Shown piece after piece: positions 14,649 through 24,364 of a stretch of DNA of 40,327 nucleotides (within the stretch, counting starts at the first letter, position 1; each line of letters starts with the position of its first letter). Both the position numbers and the translations under genes were made by a program. The notes under the pieces are model-generated. The model worked only from the letters and a program-made list of their open reading frames with translations. It was not told the DNA's origin and did not search any database. Source of the DNA: Lewinellaceae bacterium (GTDB taxonomy: Bacteria; Bacteroidota; Bacteroidia; Chitinophagales; Saprospiraceae); NCBI GenBank assembly GCA_024639065.1, contig JAHEJC010000013.1:1-40327 (forward strand), read 5' to 3'.

Positions 14649-15936
14649 GGGTTTCTATTTTATGATTAATTAAATACGTCCCAATTCCTAATAATATATT
14701 GATAAATCCTATTAGGGTTTCTAAAGGTTTATTTGTTATGGCAAAAATAATCATCCAAACACTTAGGAGCAAAAATATTATTTGCCAAACTGGATAACCG
14801 GGACTACGGTAACTTAATTGGTGAAACGAATGCCGACGTATGACAAACACAGCAACCACCACCAGGGCACTGGATAAATTTAACAAAATCCCACAGTAGA
14901 TCAAAATTTGTTCAAATGTACCGGATAGGATTAGCACTAAGCTGACAATGGCCTGAAACCAAATTGCTTTAACCGGTATTCCGGAAGGTGATAACTTCAG
15001 AAATGACCAAATTCTATAATCCTCGGCCATTTTGGCAACTACCCTAGGTCCAACCCAAATCATGGCACTTATACTTGAAATCAATAAAAGCGAAATCATA
15101 CCGCTAAATAAACCTGCAATACGAGGAGTGAACATATGGTTGGCAGCTATTGACCCTACTTCTATCTGATTTACCAACTCATCATATGGAGCATGTCTAA
15201 GAAATACTATTTGCAACAAAGTATACAAAATGGTAACCACAATGGTCCCGGTTATCAGTGCCTTGGGCAAATCTTTAATTGGGGATTTGAACTCCTCCAC
15301 AATGTAGGCTGCAGCATTCCATCCCGAATAAGAATAAGTGACATAGATCAAGGAAATAGCAAAAGCTGCCGACCAGATCTCCTGACTAAAAGAAGTGGTA
15401 AAACTAATTGCATTTTCTCCAGTGGAAGTAATCAAAAAGCCACTAACCACAAAAAGGATTATAAATATGATTTTTATAGAAGTGCTGATATTTTGGAAGA
15501 GAGCACTAATTTTCAAATTGAAAGAATGAACCAAGGAAATAATCAGAATTATGGCTATGCTTAAATAGGTGATCTTAAAACCATTTATAGGAACGTATTC
15601 TGAAATAGCTATAGAAGCCAGCGCTACGGGTGCTGCGAATCCCACCGAAATGGAAATCCAACCGGAAAGATATCCGACAAAAGGATGAATTATCTTAGAT
15701 AAAAAGACATATTCTCCACCGGATTCATTAATGAATGTCCCAACTTCTGCATAACTAAAGGCTCCAGCCAAGGCAAAAATACCACCTAGAACCCAAAGGA
15801 ATATAATCGTATAGGTATTTTGAATTTCCGGAATTTGGAAACCTAAACTGGTAAATACCCCGGTTCCTATCATATTGGCTATAACTATAGCAACCCCTGT
15901 ATACCAGGTTATTTTATATTTTGGAGACAATTTCAT
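14638..15936 (-). CDS. APC-family amino acid permease
   Basis: 432 aa, ~12 TM segments; 'TGVAIVIANMIGTGVFTSLGFQ', 'FALAGAFSYAEVGTFINESGGEYVFLSKI'. Confidence 0.92.
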   Translation of the reverse strand: MKLSPKYKITWYTGVAIVIANMIGTGVFTSLGFQIPEIQNTYTIIFLWVLGGIFALAGAFSYAEVGTFINESGGEYVFLSKIIHPFVGYLSGWISISVGFAAPVALASIAISEYVPINGFKITYLSIAIILIISLVHSFNLKISALFQNISTSIKIIFIILFVVSGFLITSTGENAISFTTSFSQEIWSAAFAISLIYVTYSYSGWNAAAYIVEEFKSPIKDLPKALITGTIVVTILYTLLQIVFLRHAPYDELVNQIEVGSIAANHMFTPRIAGLFSGMISLLLISSISAMIWVGPRVVAKMAEDYRIWSFLKLSPSGIPVKAIWFQAIVSLVLILSGTFEQILIYCGILLNLSSALVVVAVFVIRRHSFHQLSYRSPGYPVWQIIFLLLSVWMIIFAITNKPLETLIGFINILLGIGTYLINHKIETHVA

Positions 15937-16233
15937 GAAACTCCTTCAATTGCAACTTTAAAATCAATTATATTTAATCATTCTTATAACGGTTAAACTA
16001 CTTTATTCCCAGGTCTTATTGTATAATTATTTAGATATTATTCACTTGATAATTTCAATGCTGGGTATACATGACAATGCATGTTTGTCTTATGGAATTT
16101 AATAAACAAAGAACTATCCGTTTCTCGTTAATAAACTTGACAAAACAAATGATTGAGTTTAGCAAACTATTTATTTACTGATGAGCATAATATTGAGATT
16201 CAGAAAAAGATATAAAACCCGCTTAAATCCTTT

Positions 16234-17535
16234 CTATTTAATTGCTGCGATTTTTGGATTGATTGGATAAATCCACTCCACGCCCCGGGACGTAACAATG
16301 GCATCATCCTCGAGGGGAATTCTCAGTTTCTTACCTGCCCATTCAGGCACTTTAGTATAGGCAAAAAGTTCAATAGACAAAAGGTTGGTCGGTTTAAGTT
16401 CATAATTTAATCGGACCGGGTTAAAAAAAGCAATAGATGGTCCTACGCCATGCCCCCAGTTACCTACTGAATGACAACCAATGATCACATCGGTTTGGTC
16501 AGAATCGGTAGATTGGTTGAATCCTTTCATTTTATTAAAGCCCACCTTGATCAGCGCTTCATAAACGTTATCTTCGTTCTCTTGAGCCGTCAGGCCCGGC
16601 ATTATCGTTTGCTTAATAATATCTCTGACTTTTACTCCTTGCTCAAAGGCATGCTGGATACCTTCTGGAACGGCTGTTTCTCCTTCTCTTAGTACATAGG
16701 CTATCCGCTTCATATCAGTATACATATTCATTAATCCCACACCATAATCCAACATGATTACGTCGCCTCGTTCAATAATTTTATCGGTAGAAGTAGCAAT
16801 AATACCTCGAGGGCCAGTTATGTATACTGATGGCATCCCAAAAGAAGATTCTAAGTTATGCTTAAATTGTTGTTCTTTAATCCACCAGGCCACATCTTCT
16901 AAAGTGGTGATCCCAGGCGTTATTACTTCATTAGACAGTGCTCTTTCAGCGATGGTATAGGACAATTCACAAGCTTCACCATAAACAGCAATCTCACTAG
17001 CTACTCGTCTAGAACGAAAATCGGAAACTAGTTTTTCGGCAGATACGAAACGGTCTGAATATTTATCTCCAAGGACTTCTCTCAATTCTTTATATCCGGA
17101 ATAAGAAAGTCCATCTGCACCACCAATAGATTTGGAGATATTGAGACCAATTCTTTGAGGATCTCTTTCAGTTACATAGTCCTTGAGTTCCAACTCTGAA
17201 CCAAAATGATCATACGCGCCTCCCTCTTTTAATAAATAACCACCGATTCCTAATGCAGCCCTTTCGATTCGCTCACTACCGTTGTCTGTAAAAATGTAAT
17301 ATCCGGTCAATCCTACATAACCTTCGCCCATATCCGGGTACAACGGATCAAAATTGCCTTCCCGATTCATAATAATCCACATATCAATATTATTTTCCCG
17401 CATCACCTCAGGGAGGATTAAATCAAATTTATCATTACGAATTTGGTTCATTTTACGCCATCTGCGAAAAGCTTCCTGCCCATAGGAAACTTGTCCTAAA
17501 ATCAACAAAACAATTAGCGCTGAAAAATACCTCAT
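16234..17535 (-). CDS. Exported M24 family metallopeptidase (Xaa-Pro aminopeptidase-like)
   Basis: 433 aa with signal peptide; metal-ligand motifs 'VIMLDYGVGLMNMYTDMKR', 'GHGVGPSI', 'LLSIELFAY', 'PLEDDAIVT'. Confidence 0.9.
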   Translation of the reverse strand: MRYFSALIVLLILGQVSYGQEAFRRWRKMNQIRNDKFDLILPEVMRENNIDMWIIMNREGNFDPLYPDMGEGYVGLTGYYIFTDNGSERIERAALGIGGYLLKEGGAYDHFGSELELKDYVTERDPQRIGLNISKSIGGADGLSYSGYKELREVLGDKYSDRFVSAEKLVSDFRSRRVASEIAVYGEACELSYTIAERALSNEVITPGITTLEDVAWWIKEQQFKHNLESSFGMPSVYITGPRGIIATSTDKIIERGDVIMLDYGVGLMNMYTDMKRIAYVLREGETAVPEGIQHAFEQGVKVRDIIKQTIMPGLTAQENEDNVYEALIKVGFNKMKGFNQSTDSDQTDVIIGCHSVGNWGHGVGPSIAFFNPVRLNYELKPTNLLSIELFAYTKVPEWAGKKLRIPLEDDAIVTSRGVEWIYPINPKIAAIK

Positions 17536-17725
17536 AGGTTTTATTTTAGTGAATTTTTTTTGAACATAGTTTAAGCCAAAATACTAATAAATGTTTTAAA
17601 TTAAATTTAGTATCTAACCAACTACAAAAAAATCGGGAAAAGGAAAATTTTATGGTACGAAATCAAAGTGAGCAAACGCGCTGAGTTTTAAATAATTAAT
17701 ATATTTTTAAACCAAAATTTAAAAT

Positions 17726-18949
17726 TTGAAACATACAATCTATATCATTTTTGGAATCTTACTATCCATTGGTTGTTCATATCAGCCTACCTCAAACATC
17801 ACAAAGTTGGAATTTGGTCCAGGAGATGAAGACGACATAAGATTAGCCTTCATAAATTTAGTGGATAGTACTGAAGTTAATTTAGCTGAGGGTATTTACA
17901 ATTTTGAAAAACTTTCAATAATTGGTAAACTGGCTAATATTTCGTTGAAAGGTGCCGGTCCGGATAAAACAATTATTGACTTTTCTTCACAGGCCTCAGG
18001 TGGTGAAGGATTGAGGATTGACAATATTAATCAACTTACTATTTCGGACCTCCAATTAAGGGAGTCCAAGGGTGATTTGTTGAAAGTAAAAGATTGTGAT
18101 GGTGTTGAATTGATCAATGTTCACACCATTTGGGAAAGTGAAGCAAATAAAGAAAATGGAGGTTACGGACTTTATCCAGTTTCGTGTGAAAATGTTTTGA
18201 TCGATGGATGTTATGCCAAAGGGGCTTCTGATGCTGGAATATACGTTGGACAATCAAATAAAGTAATTGTCCGGAATAGTAAGGCAGAATTGAATGTGGC
18301 TGGTATTGAAATTGAAAATACCACCGATGCTGAGGTATTCAATAATGAATCTACCAATAATACCGGAGGCCTTTTGGTTTTTGATCTACCGGGATTATCT
18401 CAGGCAGGAGGTAATGTTAAAGTATACAAAAACAGGGTATACAATAATAACTACAGAAATTGGGCCCCAGCTGCGAATAGTGCCACTGGTGTCGGTAATG
18501 TCCCTCCGGGAACCGGAATTATGATTTTATGTACATCCGATGTAGAGGTGTACGATAATCGAGTAGAGAATAACAACACTATGCCGATTGGCATACTTAG
18601 TTTCTTAACGGTGGATCCGAATATTATCAAAAACGATCCAACATTCAAGCCAATCCCATATAATATTTATTTACATGATAACGAGATTTCCAAGAAGGAT
18701 GAGTTTCCTGAGCATGTACGAACACATGAATTATCCATGGTTTTAGTGTCTCTTGATTCTAAGTTGAAAGAATCAGGATTTCCGGGGATACCGCCCATTT
18801 TATTTGATGGAATTACTTTACAAGAAGGAGACAATCCGACCAACATTTGTATTAAGGAAAAAGTGAGTTATTTAAATATGGACGTGGGCAATGAATTTGC
18901 TTCACCTAGTTACGATAATGAATCCTTTAATTGTGAAATCAGTCTGTAG
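17726..18949 (+). CDS. Parallel beta-helix repeat lipoprotein (TIGR03805-like)
   Basis: 407 aa, TTG start; lipobox 'LLSIGCSYQ'; right-handed beta-helix pattern 'NKVIVRNSKAELNVAGIEIENTTDAEVFNNESTNNTGGLLVFDLPG...VKVYKNRVYNNN...VEVYDNRVENNN'; followed by a TIGR03806-like gene. Confidence 0.86.
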   Translation: MKHTIYIIFGILLSIGCSYQPTSNITKLEFGPGDEDDIRLAFINLVDSTEVNLAEGIYNFEKLSIIGKLANISLKGAGPDKTIIDFSSQASGGEGLRIDNINQLTISDLQLRESKGDLLKVKDCDGVELINVHTIWESEANKENGGYGLYPVSCENVLIDGCYAKGASDAGIYVGQSNKVIVRNSKAELNVAGIEIENTTDAEVFNNESTNNTGGLLVFDLPGLSQAGGNVKVYKNRVYNNNYRNWAPAANSATGVGNVPPGTGIMILCTSDVEVYDNRVENNNTMPIGILSFLTVDPNIIKNDPTFKPIPYNIYLHDNEISKKDEFPEHVRTHELSMVLVSLDSKLKESGFPGIPPILFDGITLQEGDNPTNICIKEKVSYLNMDVGNEFASPSYDNESFNCEISL

Positions 18950-18952
18950 TGT

Positions 18953-20008
18953 ATGATGAGCCGTAGTAAATATTTACCTTGTTTCTCGACGATCGTAATA
19001 ATTACTATCCTAGCAGGAGCTTGCTATAGGGATCAGCAAAAAGTAAGCACTGAGCATGCTCATTTTCCAACACGCTTATCCGAATTGGATTTGTTTGAAG
19101 AACCCATTTCAAATTTGATTTCCACATCTGGTGTTACTCCATACGAATTGAATACGCAGCTTTTTACAGATTATGCCCAGAAATCTAGATTCATTAAGCT
19201 ACCTATTGGACACAACTTAAAAGTTCTGGAAGGGGATTTAGAATTTCCAACAGGTACTTTGCTGATAAAGAACTTTTTTTATAATAAGGATGAGCGGGCG
19301 CCAGCTGAAGGAAGAACGATCATCGAAACCCGTTTACTTATCAAAGATATTGATGGTTGGCAAGTGGGCGTATATGAGTGGAATGACCAACAAACAGATG
19401 CGAAATTCTTACAGCTTGGTAGGAAAAAAGAAGTATCCTGGATAGCGGATAATGGCAGTCTTCAAAACATAAAATACGTAATACCAGATATCAATGATTG
19501 TAAGGGGTGCCATATTAATGACGGCGAAATATTGCCTATCGGGCCAAAATTGCGAAATCTAAATTATGTTAATAATGAAGGCAATTGGCAGTTAGATTCT
19601 TGGCTTGAGAAAGGAATATTAGTTGGCTTGAATTCACATGCCGATGCAGACAGATTACCCGTTGCGACTGACCATGAATTTAATTTGAATGAGCGAGCCA
19701 GAGCGTATCTTGATGTAAACTGTGCTCATTGCCATACCGCTCAAGGACCAGCAGATAATACCGGTCTTTTTTTAGAATATGAGCAGAAGGATCCTTTTAA
19801 AATAGGAATCGGTAAAGGACCTGTTTCAGCTGGAATTGGATCCGCGGACTTGATCTACGACATTGTTCCGGGAAGTGCAGATTCTTCAATTGTCTATTAT
19901 CGCATGCAGTCAACAGAAACCGGGATCGCCATGCCTGAACTGGGCCGAACTATAAATCATATTGAAGGTCTCGAATTAATCAAAGATTGGATAAATCTTA
20001 TGGATTAA
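18953..20008 (+). CDS. Diheme c-type cytochrome lipoprotein (TIGR03806 / SO2930-like family)
   Basis: 351 aa; lipobox 'LAGACYRD'; two CXXCH motifs, 'DCKGCHIN' and 'NCAHCHTA'; 'LSELDLFEEPISNL...GVTPYELNTQLFTDYAQKSRFIKLP' characteristic N-terminus. Confidence 0.87.
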   Translation: MMSRSKYLPCFSTIVIITILAGACYRDQQKVSTEHAHFPTRLSELDLFEEPISNLISTSGVTPYELNTQLFTDYAQKSRFIKLPIGHNLKVLEGDLEFPTGTLLIKNFFYNKDERAPAEGRTIIETRLLIKDIDGWQVGVYEWNDQQTDAKFLQLGRKKEVSWIADNGSLQNIKYVIPDINDCKGCHINDGEILPIGPKLRNLNYVNNEGNWQLDSWLEKGILVGLNSHADADRLPVATDHEFNLNERARAYLDVNCAHCHTAQGPADNTGLFLEYEQKDPFKIGIGKGPVSAGIGSADLIYDIVPGSADSSIVYYRMQSTETGIAMPELGRTINHIEGLELIKDWINLMD

Positions 20009-20014
20009 GTTATA

Positions 20015-22759
20015 ATGGGGTATTCAAAGAATATAATAATTATCTTACTGGTCAGCTTAAGTCTAATACCTATAAGTGCACTTGCCCAAGAATTTCAAGG
20101 AACTATTGTTGATGGCGAATCAGGTGAACCGTTGGTAGGTGCCTGCTTTTCAGTGCTCGGTTATACGATTGGGACATGTACAAATGTGGATGGATATTTT
20201 ACTTTAATGAATACACCTAAAGATTCGTTTAGTATCGCTTTGTCCTACCTGGGGTATCAGTCGGATACCATGCTCATAACGGACCCATCTACAGAAATTA
20301 AGATTGAGATGCTTCAGGAGCATTTGGTATTATCTGAAGTTGAGGTGGTTTCAGATTATTCCAAGATTAAACAAGAAGTGGCCTTGACGGTAGAGTCAAT
20401 GGGGCTTCAAGAAATAGAGAGCAACTCAGAATCCAGTTTTTACGATATCCTGGCAAGTATGCGTGAAGCAGATATGATGACCGTAAGTTTCGGGGTTAAG
20501 GTGGTCAATACCCGAGGCTTTAATTCCAGTACGCCAGTAAGGTCTTTACAGCTGATTGATGGAGTAGATAATGCATCGCCGGGATTGAATTTTCCACTGG
20601 GTAATTTTATGGGTCTGCCGGATCTGGATGTTGAAGGAGTTGACTTAGTGATCGGTGCAAGTTCAGCTTACTTTGGTCCTGGAGCGTTTAACGGAGTCGT
20701 CAACATGCGCACCAAGGATCCTTTTAAATATCAAGGAATTGATATTCAGCTGAAAGGAGGTATGCGTAATTATTTTGAAGGAGCCATTCGTGCAGCCAAA
20801 GCTTTTAAGAATAAAAAAGGCGATGAAAAATTTGCTGCTAAATTAACTATGTCTTATCAAACTGTCCGGGACTGGGAAGCCAATGATCAATCTCCTTCTT
20901 TTGAAAATTTAAGGGATAGTATTTATGCGGACAATCCAGGAGGATATGATGCTATCAACAAATATGGAGATGAACCGTCTGCTATTTATACATCTCCATT
21001 TGAACAATTCAGACATCCTGGTTTAGGCACTTTTTTTAGAACGGGTTATTGGGAAACAGATTTGGCTAGTTATGATAGTTATAATATTAAATCTTCGGTG
21101 GGCATCCATTATAAACCCAGGAAAGATTGGGAAATAATTGCTACCACAAATTTTGGGATTGGCACTACAGTTATGCAACTAGATAACCGGTTGAGTCTAA
21201 ACGATGTTTGGGCGATGAATAATAAACTAGAGGTAAAGAAGAAGGATAAATTCTTCATCCGATTTTATACCACTAAAGAAGATGCAGGAGACACTTATGA
21301 TATTATCACCACAGGACAAATATTACAATCAAGGTGGAAAAGCGACGGTAGTTGGCTGAACGAGTACAAAAATTATTGGTTCAGGAATATCAATCCATTA
21401 GTCAAAGAATTGCCCGGGTTTCCTAGTATTGGACCAGCCCCTGATTTCTATTACGACTTCGATCAAGCAAACAAAGTCTTGGAAGACAATGCTGATATGC
21501 TCACTTTATGGCATGCCCAGGCCAGAGCTGCTCAGGATGGAGCCTATTTAATCCCTGGTTCTGACGAATTTAACCATGTTTTTAATAACATTGTCAGCAC
21601 AAAAGTTTCTGAAGGCGGAACCAAATACGTTGACAAATCTCGCCTATTTCATGGTCATGCTGAATATAAATTTAAGCCTCGATTCGTCGATGAATTTATT
21701 ATCGGTGGCAATTTTAGATTATATGCACCCTACTCAGAAGGGACCATATTTGTGGACACTTCTGGCACATCATTTACTACTTATGAGTTTGGCGGTTATT
21801 TGGGGTTTGAAAAATTTATGGCGGACGATCGATTAAAACTCAATTTTGCTACCAGGATAGACAAACATGAAAACTATGATTATCTCATTAGTCCGGCATT
21901 GTCACTGCAGTACATTCTTTCTCCATTAAGTTCAATTAGACTCTCTGTATCATCAGCTTTGAGAAATCCAACCCTCATAGAACAGTATTTTTATTTTAGA
22001 GTAGGATCAGCGATACTCTTGGGTAATATAAATGGATATGAAAACCTGGTCACCTTAAATTCTTTTGAGAATTATTTGAAGACGGACCTAAATCAGGATT
22101 CATTGGTATATTTTGATGAACCTCCCGTGGTACCCGAAAAGGCTACCGCCATGGAGCTGGCTTTTTCAACCGTTTTGTTTGAAGATAAACTGGACGTGAA
22201 ATCCACTTTGTATTTAAACCGGTATAGGGATTTTTTAGGTAACAAGATTGGACTTCAATTACCTTTTATTCAGGGTTTTCCTGGGCAGCCTATTATATAT
22301 AGGTTCGCTGCGAATGCAAAAGATATTACCTATACAGTTGGGTTTTCGACCGGATTAACATATGTCCTTTCCAGGAATATACGGGTAACAGGAAATTACT
22401 CCTGGAATAAGATCTTTATTGATTCTGATGATCCGCTGATACCTTCTTATAATACACCTGAACATAAGTTTAATTTAGGATTTAATATTGATCGTTTTAA
22501 ACTTGGAACAATTAATGACTTTGGATTTGGGACTAATTTTAGATGGGTGGAAGGTTATAAGTTTGAAAGCTCTCCTCAGTTCTCCGGTGAAATTCCAGCT
22601 CAGATTCACCTTAATGCTCAAATAAGTAAAAGAATTCCTAAATTGGGTACCACAATTAAATTGAGTGGATCTAATTTACTCAACAGACAACAGAATGGAC
22701 TTTATGGAGGTCCCAAAGTGGGACGATTTATATTTTTATCATGGCATCTTTCTTTATAA
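20015..22759 (+). CDS. TonB-dependent outer-membrane receptor with N-terminal CarboxypepD_reg-like domain
   Basis: 914 aa; signal peptide; 'FQGTIVDGESGEPLVGACFSVLGYTIGTCTNVDGYFTL'; plug 'VNTRGFNSSTPVRSLQLIDGVDNASPGLNFPLGNFMGLPDLDVEGVDLVIGASSAYFGPGAFNGVVNMRTK'; C-terminal beta-barrel ending 'FIFLSWHLSL'. Confidence 0.93.
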   Translation: MGYSKNIIIILLVSLSLIPISALAQEFQGTIVDGESGEPLVGACFSVLGYTIGTCTNVDGYFTLMNTPKDSFSIALSYLGYQSDTMLITDPSTEIKIEMLQEHLVLSEVEVVSDYSKIKQEVALTVESMGLQEIESNSESSFYDILASMREADMMTVSFGVKVVNTRGFNSSTPVRSLQLIDGVDNASPGLNFPLGNFMGLPDLDVEGVDLVIGASSAYFGPGAFNGVVNMRTKDPFKYQGIDIQLKGGMRNYFEGAIRAAKAFKNKKGDEKFAAKLTMSYQTVRDWEANDQSPSFENLRDSIYADNPGGYDAINKYGDEPSAIYTSPFEQFRHPGLGTFFRTGYWETDLASYDSYNIKSSVGIHYKPRKDWEIIATTNFGIGTTVMQLDNRLSLNDVWAMNNKLEVKKKDKFFIRFYTTKEDAGDTYDIITTGQILQSRWKSDGSWLNEYKNYWFRNINPLVKELPGFPSIGPAPDFYYDFDQANKVLEDNADMLTLWHAQARAAQDGAYLIPGSDEFNHVFNNIVSTKVSEGGTKYVDKSRLFHGHAEYKFKPRFVDEFIIGGNFRLYAPYSEGTIFVDTSGTSFTTYEFGGYLGFEKFMADDRLKLNFATRIDKHENYDYLISPALSLQYILSPLSSIRLSVSSALRNPTLIEQYFYFRVGSAILLGNINGYENLVTLNSFENYLKTDLNQDSLVYFDEPPVVPEKATAMELAFSTVLFEDKLDVKSTLYLNRYRDFLGNKIGLQLPFIQGFPGQPIIYRFAANAKDITYTVGFSTGLTYVLSRNIRVTGNYSWNKIFIDSDDPLIPSYNTPEHKFNLGFNIDRFKLGTINDFGFGTNFRWVEGYKFESSPQFSGEIPAQIHLNAQISKRIPKLGTTIKLSGSNLLNRQQNGLYGGPKVGRFIFLSWHLSL

Positions 22760-22778
22760 TTAATAAAAACTATCAATT

Positions 22779-24362
22779 GTGAAAAGAAATTTACGAAGCA
22801 CCTGTTTGATTTTATTGCTTGCGAGCTTAACTAACTTAGTCGCTCAAACCAGATACAATGATCCAATTTTCGAAAAGGTAATCGTAACTTCCGATGAGAT
22901 TTTCGGAATAAATGTCAGCATTGAACCGGCATTGACCGGTGGTGACCCAGCTCCGGTGGAGCTGAAAATGGATATTTATGAACCTGAGGGCGATTCTGCT
23001 ATTGCCAGACCGGTTGTTATTTTTGCGCACCTGGGAGACTTTTTACCGCCCATTGTTAATACATCACCTTATGGTTTTAAGACAGACAGTGCACTGGTAG
23101 AGATTTGTACGCGATTAGCAAAAAGAGGATTTGTGGCCGTATCCATTGACTATAGGTTGGGATGGAATCCTTTTGGATCGGGTATTGAAATTAAATCCTC
23201 TGTATTACAGGCTGTATATCGTATTACTCAGGACATGCGAACAGCTGTAAGATTTTTCAGAATGGACGCCAATGAACAAGGAAATAGATTTAGAATAGAT
23301 ACAGGAAGAATTGCGGTTGGTGGATTTGATGCAGCTGGATGGGGAGCCCAAAACTGCGCAAATCTGAAAAACTCTGAACAAACATTACTTGAAAAATTTG
23401 TTGATTTATCTACCCAACCTGCTACCCCTTTCATTTATGAACCAGTGTTTGGAGATCCATATGGAATTGTTGCCGGAGATATTAATATTCCGAATCATCC
23501 ATCTTATTCTTCAGAGGTCAATGTGGTTATAAACATTGAAGGTGGATTGGGCGATTTTTCCTGGCTGGAAGCTGGAGATGCACCGGTGATTGCCTTTGTA
23601 AGAGATGGGAAACAGAATCAAAACGCAATACGCGATGTCACGATAGCAGTAGGTGGTGCCATTATCATTGCCAGTGGCGCTTTCCCCGATACGATCGTTC
23701 ATCGATCTCAGGAATTAGGTAATCAGGATGTTTTCCTCAATGCAGGATTTGAAGACACAATCACTCAGATTGCCATGGAGAGATCCGGAGGCTTAGAAGG
23801 TATTTTCTATTACCGGCCTTACACGGATACCGGTTCCGTTCAGTGCGATCAGACTGCTGGGGTTCCAGCAGTGGGGTATGGTGGAAATACCTATGCTTGG
23901 GACTGGTACAATGAAGATTGGTTTGCAGCAGTTTGGGATGGTTCCATGCTAAATCCTCCGTCTGGAATTAAAATTTGCGAATACAATACCAGCCAAGGGA
24001 ATCCAAATGATCCGGTAATTTCCAGGATGATGATCGATACGTTTGAATGGTTTATGGTTCCCCGATTGATGGCTGCTTTTGGATTGGGAAATACTACTTC
24101 AAGTGTTTTTAAAGTTAACACTGATGATGTAGGATTTAAAGCTTTTCCAAATCCAACATCACAGCGTATACAATTTTACGCCAAGGAAAGAATCAAAGGT
24201 TATCAGCTTTATGATTTAACCGGAAAATTAGTTTCTAGAATAGATAATCTGGATAATTATGAAGCCAATGTGAATTTACATGCTTTGCCAGCAGGATCTT
24301 ATTTTGCTAAAATTAGATTTGAAAAAGGAGTGCTCGTTGAAAAGATCATCGTAGAGAAGTAA
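22779..24362 (+). CDS. Alpha/beta-hydrolase (esterase/lipase-like) protein with T9SS type A C-terminal sorting domain; Ser->Asp at nucleophile elbow
   Basis: 527 aa, GTG start; signal peptide; 'RPVVIFAHLGDFLPP', 'LAKRGFVAVSIDYRLGWNPFG', elbow 'RIAVGGFDAAGWGAQ'; C-term 'FKAFPNPTSQRIQFYAKERIKGYQLYDLTGKLV...LPAGSYFAKIRFEKGVLVEKIIVEK'. Confidence 0.82.
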   Translation: MKRNLRSTCLILLLASLTNLVAQTRYNDPIFEKVIVTSDEIFGINVSIEPALTGGDPAPVELKMDIYEPEGDSAIARPVVIFAHLGDFLPPIVNTSPYGFKTDSALVEICTRLAKRGFVAVSIDYRLGWNPFGSGIEIKSSVLQAVYRITQDMRTAVRFFRMDANEQGNRFRIDTGRIAVGGFDAAGWGAQNCANLKNSEQTLLEKFVDLSTQPATPFIYEPVFGDPYGIVAGDINIPNHPSYSSEVNVVINIEGGLGDFSWLEAGDAPVIAFVRDGKQNQNAIRDVTIAVGGAIIIASGAFPDTIVHRSQELGNQDVFLNAGFEDTITQIAMERSGGLEGIFYYRPYTDTGSVQCDQTAGVPAVGYGGNTYAWDWYNEDWFAAVWDGSMLNPPSGIKICEYNTSQGNPNDPVISRMMIDTFEWFMVPRLMAAFGLGNTTSSVFKVNTDDVGFKAFPNPTSQRIQFYAKERIKGYQLYDLTGKLVSRIDNLDNYEANVNLHALPAGSYFAKIRFEKGVLVEKIIVEK

Positions 24363-24364
24363 TA

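Noticed and set aside
15193-15564. 123-aa plus-strand ORF
   Set aside because: Antisense to the APC permease gene, Asn/Gln-rich shadow of hydrophobic codons.
17726-24362. Canonical SusCD-type polysaccharide utilisation locus
   Set aside because: The TonB receptor has no adjacent SusD-like lipoprotein and the neighbours are a beta-helix and a diheme cytochrome, so the PUL label does not fit.
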